Position numbers and translations under genes: made by a program | DNA from: an archaeon | Lineage (GTDB): Archaea; EX4484-52; B79-G9 | DNA length: 14,705 nt | Assembly (NCBI GenBank): GCA_030594585.1 | Contig: JAUVEX010000010.1 | Location: 1-14,705 of the forward strand | Reading direction: 5' to 3' | The notes under the pieces: model-generated | Told to the model about the DNA's origin: nothing | Databases searched by the model: none | The model's input: only the letters and a program-made list of their open reading frames with translations | Shown here: in pieces, positions 1 through 5,485 of the stretch | How the letters are laid out: every line of letters starts with the position of its first letter | Position numbering within the stretch: position 1 is the stretch's first letter

Positions 1-217
1 AAAAGCCTTCATCCTGATTGTCTATGCCTACAATAATATTATTTGCGCTTCTTTTATGGCTCTCTGCAAGAAATACTTCCTTTAAGTCATTCATAATGTT
101 TAAAAGAACATCATCCATTGCACGCCCGTCTATGGTTGTTGCTTTTGTCCTTGAGCCGCATGACGGACAGTAATTCCATCTCTTTTCAACATTCAGGTTG
201 CATTTATTGCAGTTCAT
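1..217 (-). CDS. Zinc-ribbon protein, C-terminus cut by the window edge
   Basis: The first 72 codons are visible on the minus strand, from an ATG at 217 to the left edge. The N-terminus has two cysteine pairs, CNKC at residues 3-6 and CPSC at residues 17-20, with a 10-residue spacing typical of a zinc ribbon. A polar, probably helical stretch with no recognisable catalytic motif follows. The start lies six bases after the stop codon of the 93-aa gene at 224-505, and no ribosome binding site is visible, so translation is probably coupled to that gene. Function is unknown. Zinc ribbons of this kind occur at the N-terminus of many archaeal nucleic-acid-binding or regulatory proteins, but nothing seen here selects one. 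Confidence 0.7.
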   Translation of the reverse strand, partial: MNCNKCNLNVEKRWNYCPSCGSRTKATTIDGRAMDDVLLNIMNDLKEVFLAESHKRSANNIIVGIDNQDEGF

Positions 218-223
218 ACGAAT

Positions 224-505
224 CTATTTCAGTTTAAGTTTTTTTAGGATTTCAAGAGGCTCATTCGGCGTTATTTCAAAGCCTTTCGAAGTTAGCGCCA
301 ACTGCATCCAGAAGACATCTGATATTGTCCGCAATGTTGCAATTTGCTTTACTGTTGTGCCTTCGAAGATAAGTGTGTCTTTTTCATAATCAAAAGTTAC
401 CTGAACCGGGCTTCCTTTTGAGAGTATCAATTGCTGGCCGTCTGCGCTTACAATTGAAAGGTCGACCTTTTCCGGTGCTGTTATTGTTATCGTATATTCT
501 GCCAT
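224..505 (-). CDS. Small beta-rich protein of unknown function, 93 aa
   Basis: I do not recognise this protein. It has no signal peptide or membrane segment. The first two thirds alternate hydrophobic and polar residues (starting MAEYTITITAPEKV), as expected for a small beta-sheet domain. The C-terminus is lysine-rich and probably helical. The start is well supported: an AGGTGA ribosome binding site lies four bases before the ATG at 505, and a TATA box lies about 50 bases upstream. It is the first gene of a two-gene unit with the zinc-ribbon protein at 1-217. The pairing suggests a shared task, perhaps a two-component nucleoprotein or regulatory unit, but that is inference only. Confidence 0.7.
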   Translation of the reverse strand: MAEYTITITAPEKVDLSIVSADGQQLILSKGSPVQVTFDYEKDTLIFEGTTVKQIATLRTISDVFWMQLALTSKGFEITPNEPLEILKKLKLK

Positions 506-552
506 TTAATCACCTAAATTATGTTTCTCTATAACTATTTGCTTTTGTTTTG

Positions 553-560
553 TTTATATA
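553..560 (-). promoter_or_regulatory. TATA box for the 224-505 / 1-217 unit
   Basis: Read on the minus strand the site is TATATAAA, a near-consensus archaeal TATA box. It sits about 48 bases before the ATG at 505. A start site about 25 bases downstream would give a short leader that still contains the AGGTGA ribosome binding site. Confidence 0.5.
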
Positions 561-587
561 GTTTGTTGTGGTTCTGTTTAAAATAAT

Positions 588-623
588 TAAAAAAAGAAAA
601 AATGAGGTTAATTACTTAACCTC
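588..623 (-). terminator. Hairpin plus T-tract terminator overlapping a stop codon
   Basis: A perfect 8-bp inverted repeat (arms 604-611 and 616-623) encloses a four-base loop. On the minus strand it is followed by a run of T broken once (complement of 589-602). The TAA stop of the 88-aa membrane protein lies inside the loop. This is the layout of an intrinsic terminator for the minus-strand transcript. Archaeal RNA polymerase terminates on T-rich tracts, with or without a hairpin. Confidence 0.6.
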
Positions 624-878
624 TACTTTGATGCCGTCTGTGTATTTTACGACAAAGTTATACAGAAGGGCCATTATTATTCCGACAATAAGTCCCAAAA
701 GTCCGTAAAGGATTGGCAGTGTAAGAAGACTAACAAAACCCAGGCCGCTTAGAAGCGGTGTGCCTGCACCAAGCAAAGCTACGAACAAACCAAAAACAAA
801 ACCGATTACAGCATACATGGCTGCAAAAACCTTTGCTGTTGAGACTATATCTACCTTGGTTATTTCTTTTTGTGTCAT
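612..878 (-). CDS. Small two-helix membrane protein, 88 aa
   Basis: The protein begins MTQKEITKVDIVSTAKVFAA and contains two hydrophobic segments. One lies at about residues 14-38 (small and aromatic residues). The other lies at about residues 50-74. They are joined by a glycine-rich turn. The tail is short and charged. The overall pattern (K-x-VD-x-x-S-x-A-K before helix 1, GLLG between the helices, LLYN near the end) resembles a widespread family of small transmembrane proteins of unknown function, loosely like DUF3566. I make that link from memory and hold it weakly. The start is well supported by GGAGGT at 885-890, five to six bases before the ATG. It lies 40 bases downstream of the alkyltransferase gene on the same strand and may be cotranscribed with it. 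Confidence 0.7.
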   Translation of the reverse strand: MTQKEITKVDIVSTAKVFAAMYAVIGFVFGLFVALLGAGTPLLSGLGFVSLLTLPILYGLLGLIVGIIMALLYNFVVKYTDGIKVEVK

Positions 879-918
879 ATTAATACCTCCTAAAAATTGT
901 ATGTGGTTTGTGTTGCAG

Positions 919-1203
919 TTATATTTGTTGTTTGCGGTATTTATAGTTTAGGTGCATGAAGTTCACTATTTTGCCATTTTTTATGTCTATGCCTTCTTTT
1001 TTCAGCAGGATTTCTTTTTGTTTTTCCCCAAAGACATAACCACCGATATTACCTGTGCTTTTTACAACGCGATGGCAGGGAATTTTTATGGGTGTGGGGT
1101 TTTTGTTTAGCGCATTTCCAACAGCCTTTGATGCATTTGGGTTTCCCGAGGCAATAGCTATCTGTTTGTATGTTGTAACACGGCCTAAAGGTATTTGTTT
1201 CAC
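919..1203 (-). CDS. Stand-alone methylguanine-DNA methyltransferase DNA-binding domain
   Basis: This is the C-terminal catalytic/DNA-binding domain of the O6-alkylguanine-DNA alkyltransferase family (Ogt/MGMT), which moves alkyl groups from O6 of guanine onto its own cysteine. The active-site motif IPCHRVV is intact (Cys43 counting from the GTG at 1203), followed by GGY. The helix-turn-helix shows GRVTTYKQIA and NPNASKAVGNAL. The usual arginine finger in that second motif is Lys26. The N-terminal half of a full MGMT (roughly 70 residues) is missing, because the hisS promoter lies directly upstream. Conserved family sequence continues in frame upstream of 1203 (FKTKILEI), so the true start is probably near 1234-1236 (see findings). 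Alkyltransferase activity is plausible because the cysteine is kept. A DNA-binding alkyltransferase-like role is the alternative. Confidence 0.85.
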   Translation of the reverse strand: MKQIPLGRVTTYKQIAIASGNPNASKAVGNALNKNPTPIKIPCHRVVKSTGNIGGYVFGEKQKEILLKKEGIDIKNGKIVNFMHLNYKYRKQQI

Positions 1204-1250
1204 AATTTCAAGAATTTTGGTTTTAAAGCAAGTTATACTGAGTCACCCCA

Positions 1251-1265
1251 CTTAATTTATTAATG
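1251..1265 (+). promoter_or_regulatory. Probable TATA element of hisS
   Basis: An AT-rich element (TTAATTTATTAAT) is centred about 36 bases before the likely hisS ATG at 1294. This would place transcription about 10 bases before the start codon, with essentially no leader. It lies in the narrow divergent region shared with the alkyltransferase gene. Confidence 0.35.
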
Positions 1266-1293
1266 CTTGGGCAATAAAACTATATGTGGTTTT

Positions 1294-2592
1294 ATGAAAC
1301 TCTCAAGAATTAAAGGAACAAGGGATTATGAGCCGAAAGACATGATTCTTCGCGAAAAGACAGTGTCCACAATAAAGTCTGTTTATGAAAAGCGCGGGTT
1401 TGTGCCCTTGGAGACGCCTGCAATCGAGAAGTGGGAAACACTTGCAGGAAAAGCAGGCGGCGGGGCGGAAATAGAAAAACAGACATACAATTTTTTAGAT
1501 TTTGGGGGCAGACGGATTGGATTAAGATATGAGCTTACTGTTGGCATGGTACGGTATTTGTCAATGAACTCGAATATTTCGATGCCATTTAAAAGATACC
1601 AGTACGGCAGAGTCTGGCGATATGAAGAATACAAGCAAGGGCGGTATCGGGAGTTCTTTCAGTTTGATATTGATATAATCGGCTCAAAATCAATGCTTGC
1701 GGATGCTGAAGTGATATCAACGGCAGTGGAAGCCCTTGATGCGATACAAATAGGATTATTCACAGTTGCCCTAAACAATCGTAAGCTTGTTGAAGGGGTT
1801 TTGAATTACTTGAGCATAAAATCAAAAAAGCAGCTTGAAGGCGCTATGAGGACAATAGATAAAATTGCAAAGCTGTCCCGGACAGAAATTTACAAAGAAT
1901 TCAGGCAATACGATATTGAAAAAGTGCAGGCAGACGAGATTTTAAATGCCATAACGCGAAAAGGCAAGCTTAAAGGCGAATTAAAGAAAATACGCGCTGC
2001 GCAAAAAAAGAAGGATTTTCCTTCAAACAAAAAAATAGAGGACGGTCTTTTGGAGCTTGAATCTCTTGCAGGCTATCTTGAATCATTCGGTGTTTTAAAT
2101 GCCTGTGAGTTTGACGCATCTATTGTTCGCGGGCTTGCATACTATACAGGAATTGTGTTTGAAACGATTGTTACCAAAAAAAAATCTATTGGAAGTGTGT
2201 GTTCCGGCGGGCGTTATGATGATTCAATAGGCAAGATTACCGGAATAGACACACCTGCTGTCGGGATATCTATAGGAATTGAGAGGATTTTAGATATTTT
2301 AAAGGAGACAACAGATTCAGATATAAAAATTGATTATTTTGTTGCGGTTGTGTCGACTGAATTTCAAAACGAGGCAATAAAGATTGCAAGGGGATTAAGA
2401 AATAGAGGGTTCTCCTGCGAGATGGATCTTATGGGGCGTAATTTTTCAAACCAAATGAAATATGCGAATAAGTGCGGAGCGAAGAATCTTGTTATTGTTG
2501 GACCCAAGGACTTTGCCGAAGGAAATGTAACGCTTAAGGATATGCAGACCGGCAAAGAGACGAAGGTTTTAATTGCGGATATTATTGCGTAA
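1294..2592 (+). CDS. hisS: Histidyl-tRNA synthetase
   Basis: This class II aminoacyl-tRNA synthetase charges tRNA-His with histidine in the cytoplasm. All family signatures are visible in the 432-aa product: GTRDYEP at residues 8-14; a motif 1 region near 36-50; motif 2 at 104-130 (WRYEEYKQGRYREFFQFD); the histidine-specific loop at 277-288 with catalytic Arg279; motif 3 at 321-332 (PAVGISIGIERI). An anticodon-binding domain fills the last roughly 90 residues. The length is typical. The histidine loop reads RGLAYYTG instead of the more common RGLDYYTG, a variant that to my knowledge also occurs in other HisRS groups. I chose ATG 1294 over an in-frame TTG at 1267 because family members start just before the GTRD motif. 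It is divergent from the alkyltransferase gene. Confidence 0.96.
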   Translation: MKLSRIKGTRDYEPKDMILREKTVSTIKSVYEKRGFVPLETPAIEKWETLAGKAGGGAEIEKQTYNFLDFGGRRIGLRYELTVGMVRYLSMNSNISMPFKRYQYGRVWRYEEYKQGRYREFFQFDIDIIGSKSMLADAEVISTAVEALDAIQIGLFTVALNNRKLVEGVLNYLSIKSKKQLEGAMRTIDKIAKLSRTEIYKEFRQYDIEKVQADEILNAITRKGKLKGELKKIRAAQKKKDFPSNKKIEDGLLELESLAGYLESFGVLNACEFDASIVRGLAYYTGIVFETIVTKKKSIGSVCSGGRYDDSIGKITGIDTPAVGISIGIERILDILKETTDSDIKIDYFVAVVSTEFQNEAIKIARGLRNRGFSCEMDLMGRNFSNQMKYANKCGAKNLVIVGPKDFAEGNVTLKDMQTGKETKVLIADIIA

Positions 2593-2695
2593 GTAATTCA
2601 TTTACTTTTGAGAGAGATATGTTGTATTCGTGAGTAAGATTGGTTAATGAGTCTAATGTGCCTGTTGTGATTGGGAATTCTTCTGCGAATTCCAT
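2582..2695 (-). CDS. Possible small protein, 37 aa, overlapping the hisS 3' end
   Basis: A minus-strand ATG at 2695 opens a 37-codon frame (starting MEFAEEFPITTGTLDSLTNL) that ends at 2582, overlapping the last 11 bases of hisS. The peptide has a balanced composition and could form two short helices. No ribosome binding site is visible. An AT-rich stretch about 30 bases upstream (near 2721-2730) could drive a leaderless transcript. I do not recognise it. At this size, chance is a real possibility. Confidence 0.2.
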   Translation of the reverse strand: MEFAEEFPITTGTLDSLTNLTHEYNISLSKVNELLTQ

Positions 2696-2829
2696 TTTAT
2701 GGTTCTATGTGTGGGGCAATTGAATAATTTGAAGTGTTTTGTCGGATTTCTTAAGACGCTTATATTTTTGTTTTTGTATAGTTTTTTAAGTTTCTAAAAA
2801 TAACTAATACGAGTCTAAAGGTAATTGAA
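2596..2829. other. Intergenic region between hisS and the PINA gene
   Basis: Apart from the possible 37-aa frame on the minus strand, this stretch shows a weak 6-bp hairpin at the hisS stop (2591-2607) and, at its right end, the promoter and ribosome binding site of the PINA-like gene. I see no tRNA, repeat array or other RNA gene in it. Confidence 0.5.
2759..2767 (+). promoter_or_regulatory. TATA box and leader of the PINA-like gene
   Basis: The sequence CTTATATTT fits an archaeal TATA element about 65 bases before the ATG at 2830. The predicted leader is about 40 nt. It contains AAAGGT near 2817-2822, a partial match to the 16S tail seven to eight bases before the start codon. Confidence 0.4.
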
Positions 2830-4635
2830 ATGACAATAAAATCAAAAATTTATGTTCCGGATACTTCGGCTATAATCAATGGCAATGTGACGGAACTCAT
2901 AAATAAAGGAAAATTAACCGGTGAATTGATAATTCCTGAGTTTGTGATATCTGAACTTGAAAATCAAGCGAATAGCGGTAAGGAAATTGGTTTTGAAGGT
3001 TTGGAAGAACTTAAAAAAATACGGGATTTATGCACGAAGAAAAAAATAAAAATATCTGAATTCGGCCGAAAGCCGACAATTGAAGAGATACGGCTTGCAA
3101 AATCAGGACGAATAGATTCATTAATAAAAGACATTGCAAAAGAGCACACAGCAACACTTGTTACTGCTGATATCGTACAGGCAAAATCAGCAGAAGCAGT
3201 TGGTCTTGGTGTAGTTTATTTTAAAAAAGAGGACATAACAAAACTTCAGCTTGAGAAATACTTTACAAAAAATACAATGTCTGTGCATCTTAAAGAAGGA
3301 TGTACACCAAAAGCAAAAAGAGGGACCCCCGGAAAATTCATATTAAAAGAAATCGGGAAAGAGATTCTTACAAATGAGTACTTGGAAGAGATCGCCCACG
3401 AAGTCATGGAAATTGTACGGGTATCTGATGATGCCTTTTTGGAGATGGGATTTAGGGGCGCTACGGTTGTACAGTATAAGACATATCGTATTGCAATCAC
3501 AAGGCCGCCGTTTTCAGAAAAAATGGAATTAACTGCTGTTCGGCCTACAATGAAAACAGATCTTGAAAGCTATATAATGTCGGATAAATTAAAGCAAAGG
3601 CTTGAAACCCGGGCAGAAGGCGTTATTCTTGCAGGACCACCAGGCCATGGGAAATCAACACTAGCGCAGGCGTTGGCTGAGTCATATAAAAATCAGGGGA
3701 AAATTGTAAAGACCATGGAACAGCCGCGTGATTTGCAGGTGGGTCCTGAAATAACACAATATGGCGCCCTTTCAGGGGATATGGATAAGACTGCTGACCT
3801 TCTTTTGCTGGTTCGTCCTGATTTTACAATATATGATGAGGTAAGAAAAACAAAGGACTTTCGCTTGTTTTCCGACATGCGCCTTGCAGGTGTCGGCATG
3901 ATTGGTGTTGTGCATGCAACAGAGGCAATAGATGCGGTTCACAGATTTATTGGGCGAATTGAACTTGGCATGATACCGCAGGTTATAGATACAATAATAT
4001 ACATAAAAGACGGCCAAATCAAAACAGTATATACTTTAAAGCTTACTGTTCGCGTTCCAAGCGGGATGACTGAGCAGGATCTTTCCCGGCCGGTTGTTGA
4101 TGTCCTTGATTTTGAGACCGGCGAACTTGTTTATGAAATATATACTTATGGGGAGCAGACTGTTGTGATTCCTGTTGTTGATAAAAAATCCGAATCCGGT
4201 GTAAACAGGCTTGCAGAAGAGCAGCTTAAAAAACTTCTTAAAAAACACATACCAAACCCAATAATTGAGATTGTTTCCAAAGATTCGGCTATTGTTCGTG
4301 TGACTCAGGAAGAAATACCCTATGTTATTGGAAAAAATGGTATCAATATATCCAAACTTGAGGGGCTTGTCGGCATGAAACTTTCTGTTGAGCCAATTAT
4401 ATCTACACTGAAAAAAGAGACCAGTTTTGATATTTTTGAGTCCGGCGGGTATGTGGTGATAACACTTTCAAAAAAATATACAAATCACACTGTTGATGTT
4501 TGCCGTGGTGATGATTATCTGTTTTCGGCAACTGTCGGCAAGAAAGCGCAAATCAAGGTAAAAAAGAAATCAGACATCGGGCGTTCAGTCCTTAAAGCAG
4601 CAGCAATGAAAAGCCTTAAAGTTCTTGCAGGTTAA
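2830..4635 (+). CDS. PINA-like PIN domain ATPase with KH domain
   Basis: A 601-aa protein with three parts. Residues 5-140 form a PIN domain with acidic residues expected of the nuclease fold: D11 in PDTSAI, E42, D96 and D114. Residues about 235-420 form a PilT/VirB11-type ATPase with Walker A GPPGHGKST at 269-277, acidic Walker B residues D336-E337, and a VVHATEA motif at 360-366. Residues about 475-525 form a KH domain with the GKNG loop at 501-504. This architecture is widespread in archaea. A Sulfolobus relative, PINA, has been reported as a hexameric ATPase that drives Holliday-junction branch migration with Hjm and Hjc. The same job is likely here by family inference. It appears to be transcribed alone. 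Confidence 0.9.
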   Translation: MTIKSKIYVPDTSAIINGNVTELINKGKLTGELIIPEFVISELENQANSGKEIGFEGLEELKKIRDLCTKKKIKISEFGRKPTIEEIRLAKSGRIDSLIKDIAKEHTATLVTADIVQAKSAEAVGLGVVYFKKEDITKLQLEKYFTKNTMSVHLKEGCTPKAKRGTPGKFILKEIGKEILTNEYLEEIAHEVMEIVRVSDDAFLEMGFRGATVVQYKTYRIAITRPPFSEKMELTAVRPTMKTDLESYIMSDKLKQRLETRAEGVILAGPPGHGKSTLAQALAESYKNQGKIVKTMEQPRDLQVGPEITQYGALSGDMDKTADLLLLVRPDFTIYDEVRKTKDFRLFSDMRLAGVGMIGVVHATEAIDAVHRFIGRIELGMIPQVIDTIIYIKDGQIKTVYTLKLTVRVPSGMTEQDLSRPVVDVLDFETGELVYEIYTYGEQTVVIPVVDKKSESGVNRLAEEQLKKLLKKHIPNPIIEIVSKDSAIVRVTQEEIPYVIGKNGINISKLEGLVGMKLSVEPIISTLKKETSFDIFESGGYVVITLSKKYTNHTVDVCRGDDYLFSATVGKKAQIKVKKKSDIGRSVLKAAAMKSLKVLAG

Positions 4636-4666
4636 GATTCTATCGGCACTACATCCACCAAAAACA

Positions 4667-4676
4667 TTTATAAATA
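4667..4676 (+). promoter_or_regulatory. TATA box of the 86-aa gene
   Basis: TTTATAAATA is a near-consensus archaeal TATA box preceded by a purine-rich A tract that could serve as BRE. It lies about 70 bases before the ATG at 4741. The predicted leader of about 40 nt carries a full AGGTGA ribosome binding site at 4730-4735. Confidence 0.6.
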
Positions 4677-4740
4677 CTATTCTTCCTAATTCAAATGTCG
4701 GCAAGTCCGGCAATTGAACCAAAAAAAACAGGTGAATAAC

Positions 4741-5001
4741 ATGGCAGAACAAGCAGAATATGAAACAAATGTAACATTTCAGACAGAGAAGTCTGAGGAA
4801 ATCAAATTCGGAAACAACAACTTTCTTGAAGTTGCACGCAAGAAAGCAGTAACCGGCGAAGGCGAAAATGAATTCGTATCAATTTCAAGAGGATTTTTCA
4901 CTCCTGAAGGCGAGAAGAGATTCAGGAAGTCAATCGCAATGCCCGTTGAAAAAGAAGTAGTTGACGGTGTTGTTGACGCATTGAAAAAAATGCTTAAGTG
5001 A
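4741..5001 (+). CDS. Small unknown protein, possibly PC4-like ssDNA-binding fold, 86 aa
   Basis: The start at ATG 4741 is set by AGGTGA five bases upstream. An in-frame TTG at 4714 has no such support. After an acidic N-terminal tail (about 20 residues), the protein shows IKFGNNNFLEVARKK, then FVSISRGFFTPEGEKRFRKS, then a hydrophobic helix ending KKMLK. The succession of short strands, a glycine/aromatic turn and a single C-terminal helix recalls the PC4/p15 single-stranded-DNA-binding coactivator fold. I see no signature that proves it. A strong promoter, a strong ribosome binding site and an efficient terminator directly after the gene suggest an abundant protein, as expected for a chromatin or nucleic-acid-binding factor. 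Confidence 0.75.
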   Translation: MAEQAEYETNVTFQTEKSEEIKFGNNNFLEVARKKAVTGEGENEFVSISRGFFTPEGEKRFRKSIAMPVEKEVVDGVVDALKKMLK

Positions 5002-5024
5002 TTTTAATCACATTCTTTAAAACC

Positions 5025-5064
5025 AAGGCCTTAAAAAGGCCTTTGTTTTTATTTTTTTATTTTT
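5025..5064 (+). terminator. Hairpin plus T-tract terminator after the 86-aa gene
   Basis: AAGGCC at 5025-5030 and GGCCTT at 5038-5043 form a perfect 6-bp stem with a short A/T loop. About 20 bases that are almost all T follow (5044-5064). It begins 24 bases after the stop codon at 5001, so it should end that transcript and separate it from the tRNA gene. Confidence 0.75.
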
Positions 5065-5073
5065 AATTGTGTG

Positions 5074-5080
5074 TATATTA
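5074..5080 (+). promoter_or_regulatory. TATA box of tRNA-Arg
   Basis: TATATTA begins 29 bases before the first base of the mature tRNA at 5103. This is the usual spacing for an archaeal tRNA promoter in which transcription starts at or near the 5' end of the tRNA. Confidence 0.5.
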
Positions 5081-5102
5081 TTTAATTAATGGTTTTTTAG
5101 GT

Positions 5103-5214
5103 GGACCCGTAGCTCAGCTGGATATTTACAAAAAAGTTATTTTTTTGTTAAACCGGAAAGAGCACTTGCCTCCTAAGCAAGGGGTCGCGCGTTCAAATCG
5201 CGCCGGGTTCGCCA
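5103..5214 (+). tRNA. tRNA-Arg (anticodon CCU) with a D-loop intron
   Basis: Every arm can be folded by hand. Acceptor 5103-5109 pairs with 5204-5210 (one G-T pair). The D-stem GCTC 5112-5115 pairs with GAGC 5160-5163. The anticodon stem 5165-5169 pairs with 5177-5181 around the loop CTCCTAA, giving anticodon CCT for the arginine codon AGG. The variable region is 5182-5186. The T-stem 5187-5191 pairs with 5199-5203 around TTCAAAT. The discriminator is G5211, and CCA is encoded at 5212-5214. The D-loop region is 44 nt instead of about 9. Removing 5124-5158 leaves AGCTGGATA, a standard D-loop with the conserved GG. The anticodon loop itself has no intron. Confidence 0.92.
5124..5158 (+). other. 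35-nt tRNA intron in the D-loop with a relaxed BHB motif
   Basis: CTGG (5118-5121) pairs with CCGG (5153-5156; one T-G pair) to form the 4-bp central helix of a BHB motif. The bulges are ATA (5122-5124) on the 5' side and AAA (5157-5159) on the 3' side. The inner helix 5125-5135 pairs with 5141-5152 (one bulged T) around a 5-nt loop. Cutting after the second base of each bulge, as the archaeal splicing endonuclease does, removes exactly 5124-5158 and restores a normal D-loop. The outer side is relaxed: A14 and G15 lie unpaired before the D-stem. The boundaries are inferred from the fold. Confidence 0.8.
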
Positions 5215-5215
5215 A

Positions 5216-5454
5216 CAAACTTTTTCTACGGGCTTTGAGTATCAAGCCGGTTGTTGTATTTTTGAGCCCTAAAAAGTTTGAGCACAAACGGAAACATCCG
5301 TTTGAGCGATGTTTTTGACGCTCGCTTACGCGAGGTCAACTTTCCTGTGACTTACTTAGGAACTCAGCAACTTGATACTTCGTATCAAGTCACTTGTCAG
5401 AGCCATATGATATTTGTGGAATCGTGCGCGGTTCAGTCTTTTTGGACCATGAAC
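5216..5454 (+). ncRNA. Candidate structured RNA: five consecutive hairpins after the tRNA
   Basis: The 271 bases between the tRNA and the protease gene contain no convincing gene but are full of inverted repeats and are visibly richer in G+C than the intergenic gaps elsewhere. Hairpin 1: 5216-5225 with 5271-5280 (10 bp, perfect), continued by 5230-5234 with 5265-5269. Hairpin 2: 5285-5292 with 5297-5304 (8 bp, loop AACA). Hairpin 3: 5315-5325 with 5330-5339 (10 bp, one bulged G). Hairpin 4: 5370-5378 with 5382-5390 (9 bp). Hairpin 5: 5431-5438 with 5445-5454 (8 bp, two-base bulge). Hairpin 1 starts two bases after the encoded CCA. I do not recognise it as SRP, RNase P, 5S or a guide RNA. A cluster of palindromic repeats or a folded 3' trailer of the tRNA transcript are alternatives. 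Confidence 0.4.
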
Positions 5455-5455
5455 A

Positions 5456-5465
5456 ATTATATATT
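5456..5465 (+). promoter_or_regulatory. TATA box of the protease operon (leaderless)
   Basis: ATTATATATT is centred about 26 bases before the ATG at 5486, which places transcription at or next to the start codon. No ribosome binding site precedes this ATG, so the protease mRNA is probably leaderless. Confidence 0.5.
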
Positions 5466-5485
5466 CCGAATAACCATATAGTATT

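Noticed and set aside
1267..1293. Upstream TTG start for hisS
   Set aside because: It adds nine residues that do not resemble the family N-terminus, and ATG 1294 lies at the expected distance from the GTRD motif.
2128..2154. RGLAYYTG in HisRS as a lost catalytic residue
   Set aside because: The catalytic Arg279 is kept, and Ala at this position is, to my knowledge, a natural variant in other HisRS groups.
5116..5159. The long D-loop read as a broken tRNA or a tandem duplication (CTGGA near CCGGA)
   Set aside because: The two near-repeats pair with each other as the central helix of a BHB motif, and excision restores an exact standard D-loop. This fits an intron better than damage.
5067..5318. 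An 83-codon open frame across the tRNA and the first hairpins
   Set aside because: It reads straight through a perfectly folding tRNA and its intron and has no ribosome binding site; the frame is open by chance.
5278..5481. A 67-codon frame starting at TTG in the hairpin cluster
   Set aside because: The translation has no recognisable features and no ribosome binding site, and the stretch is better explained by inverted repeats.
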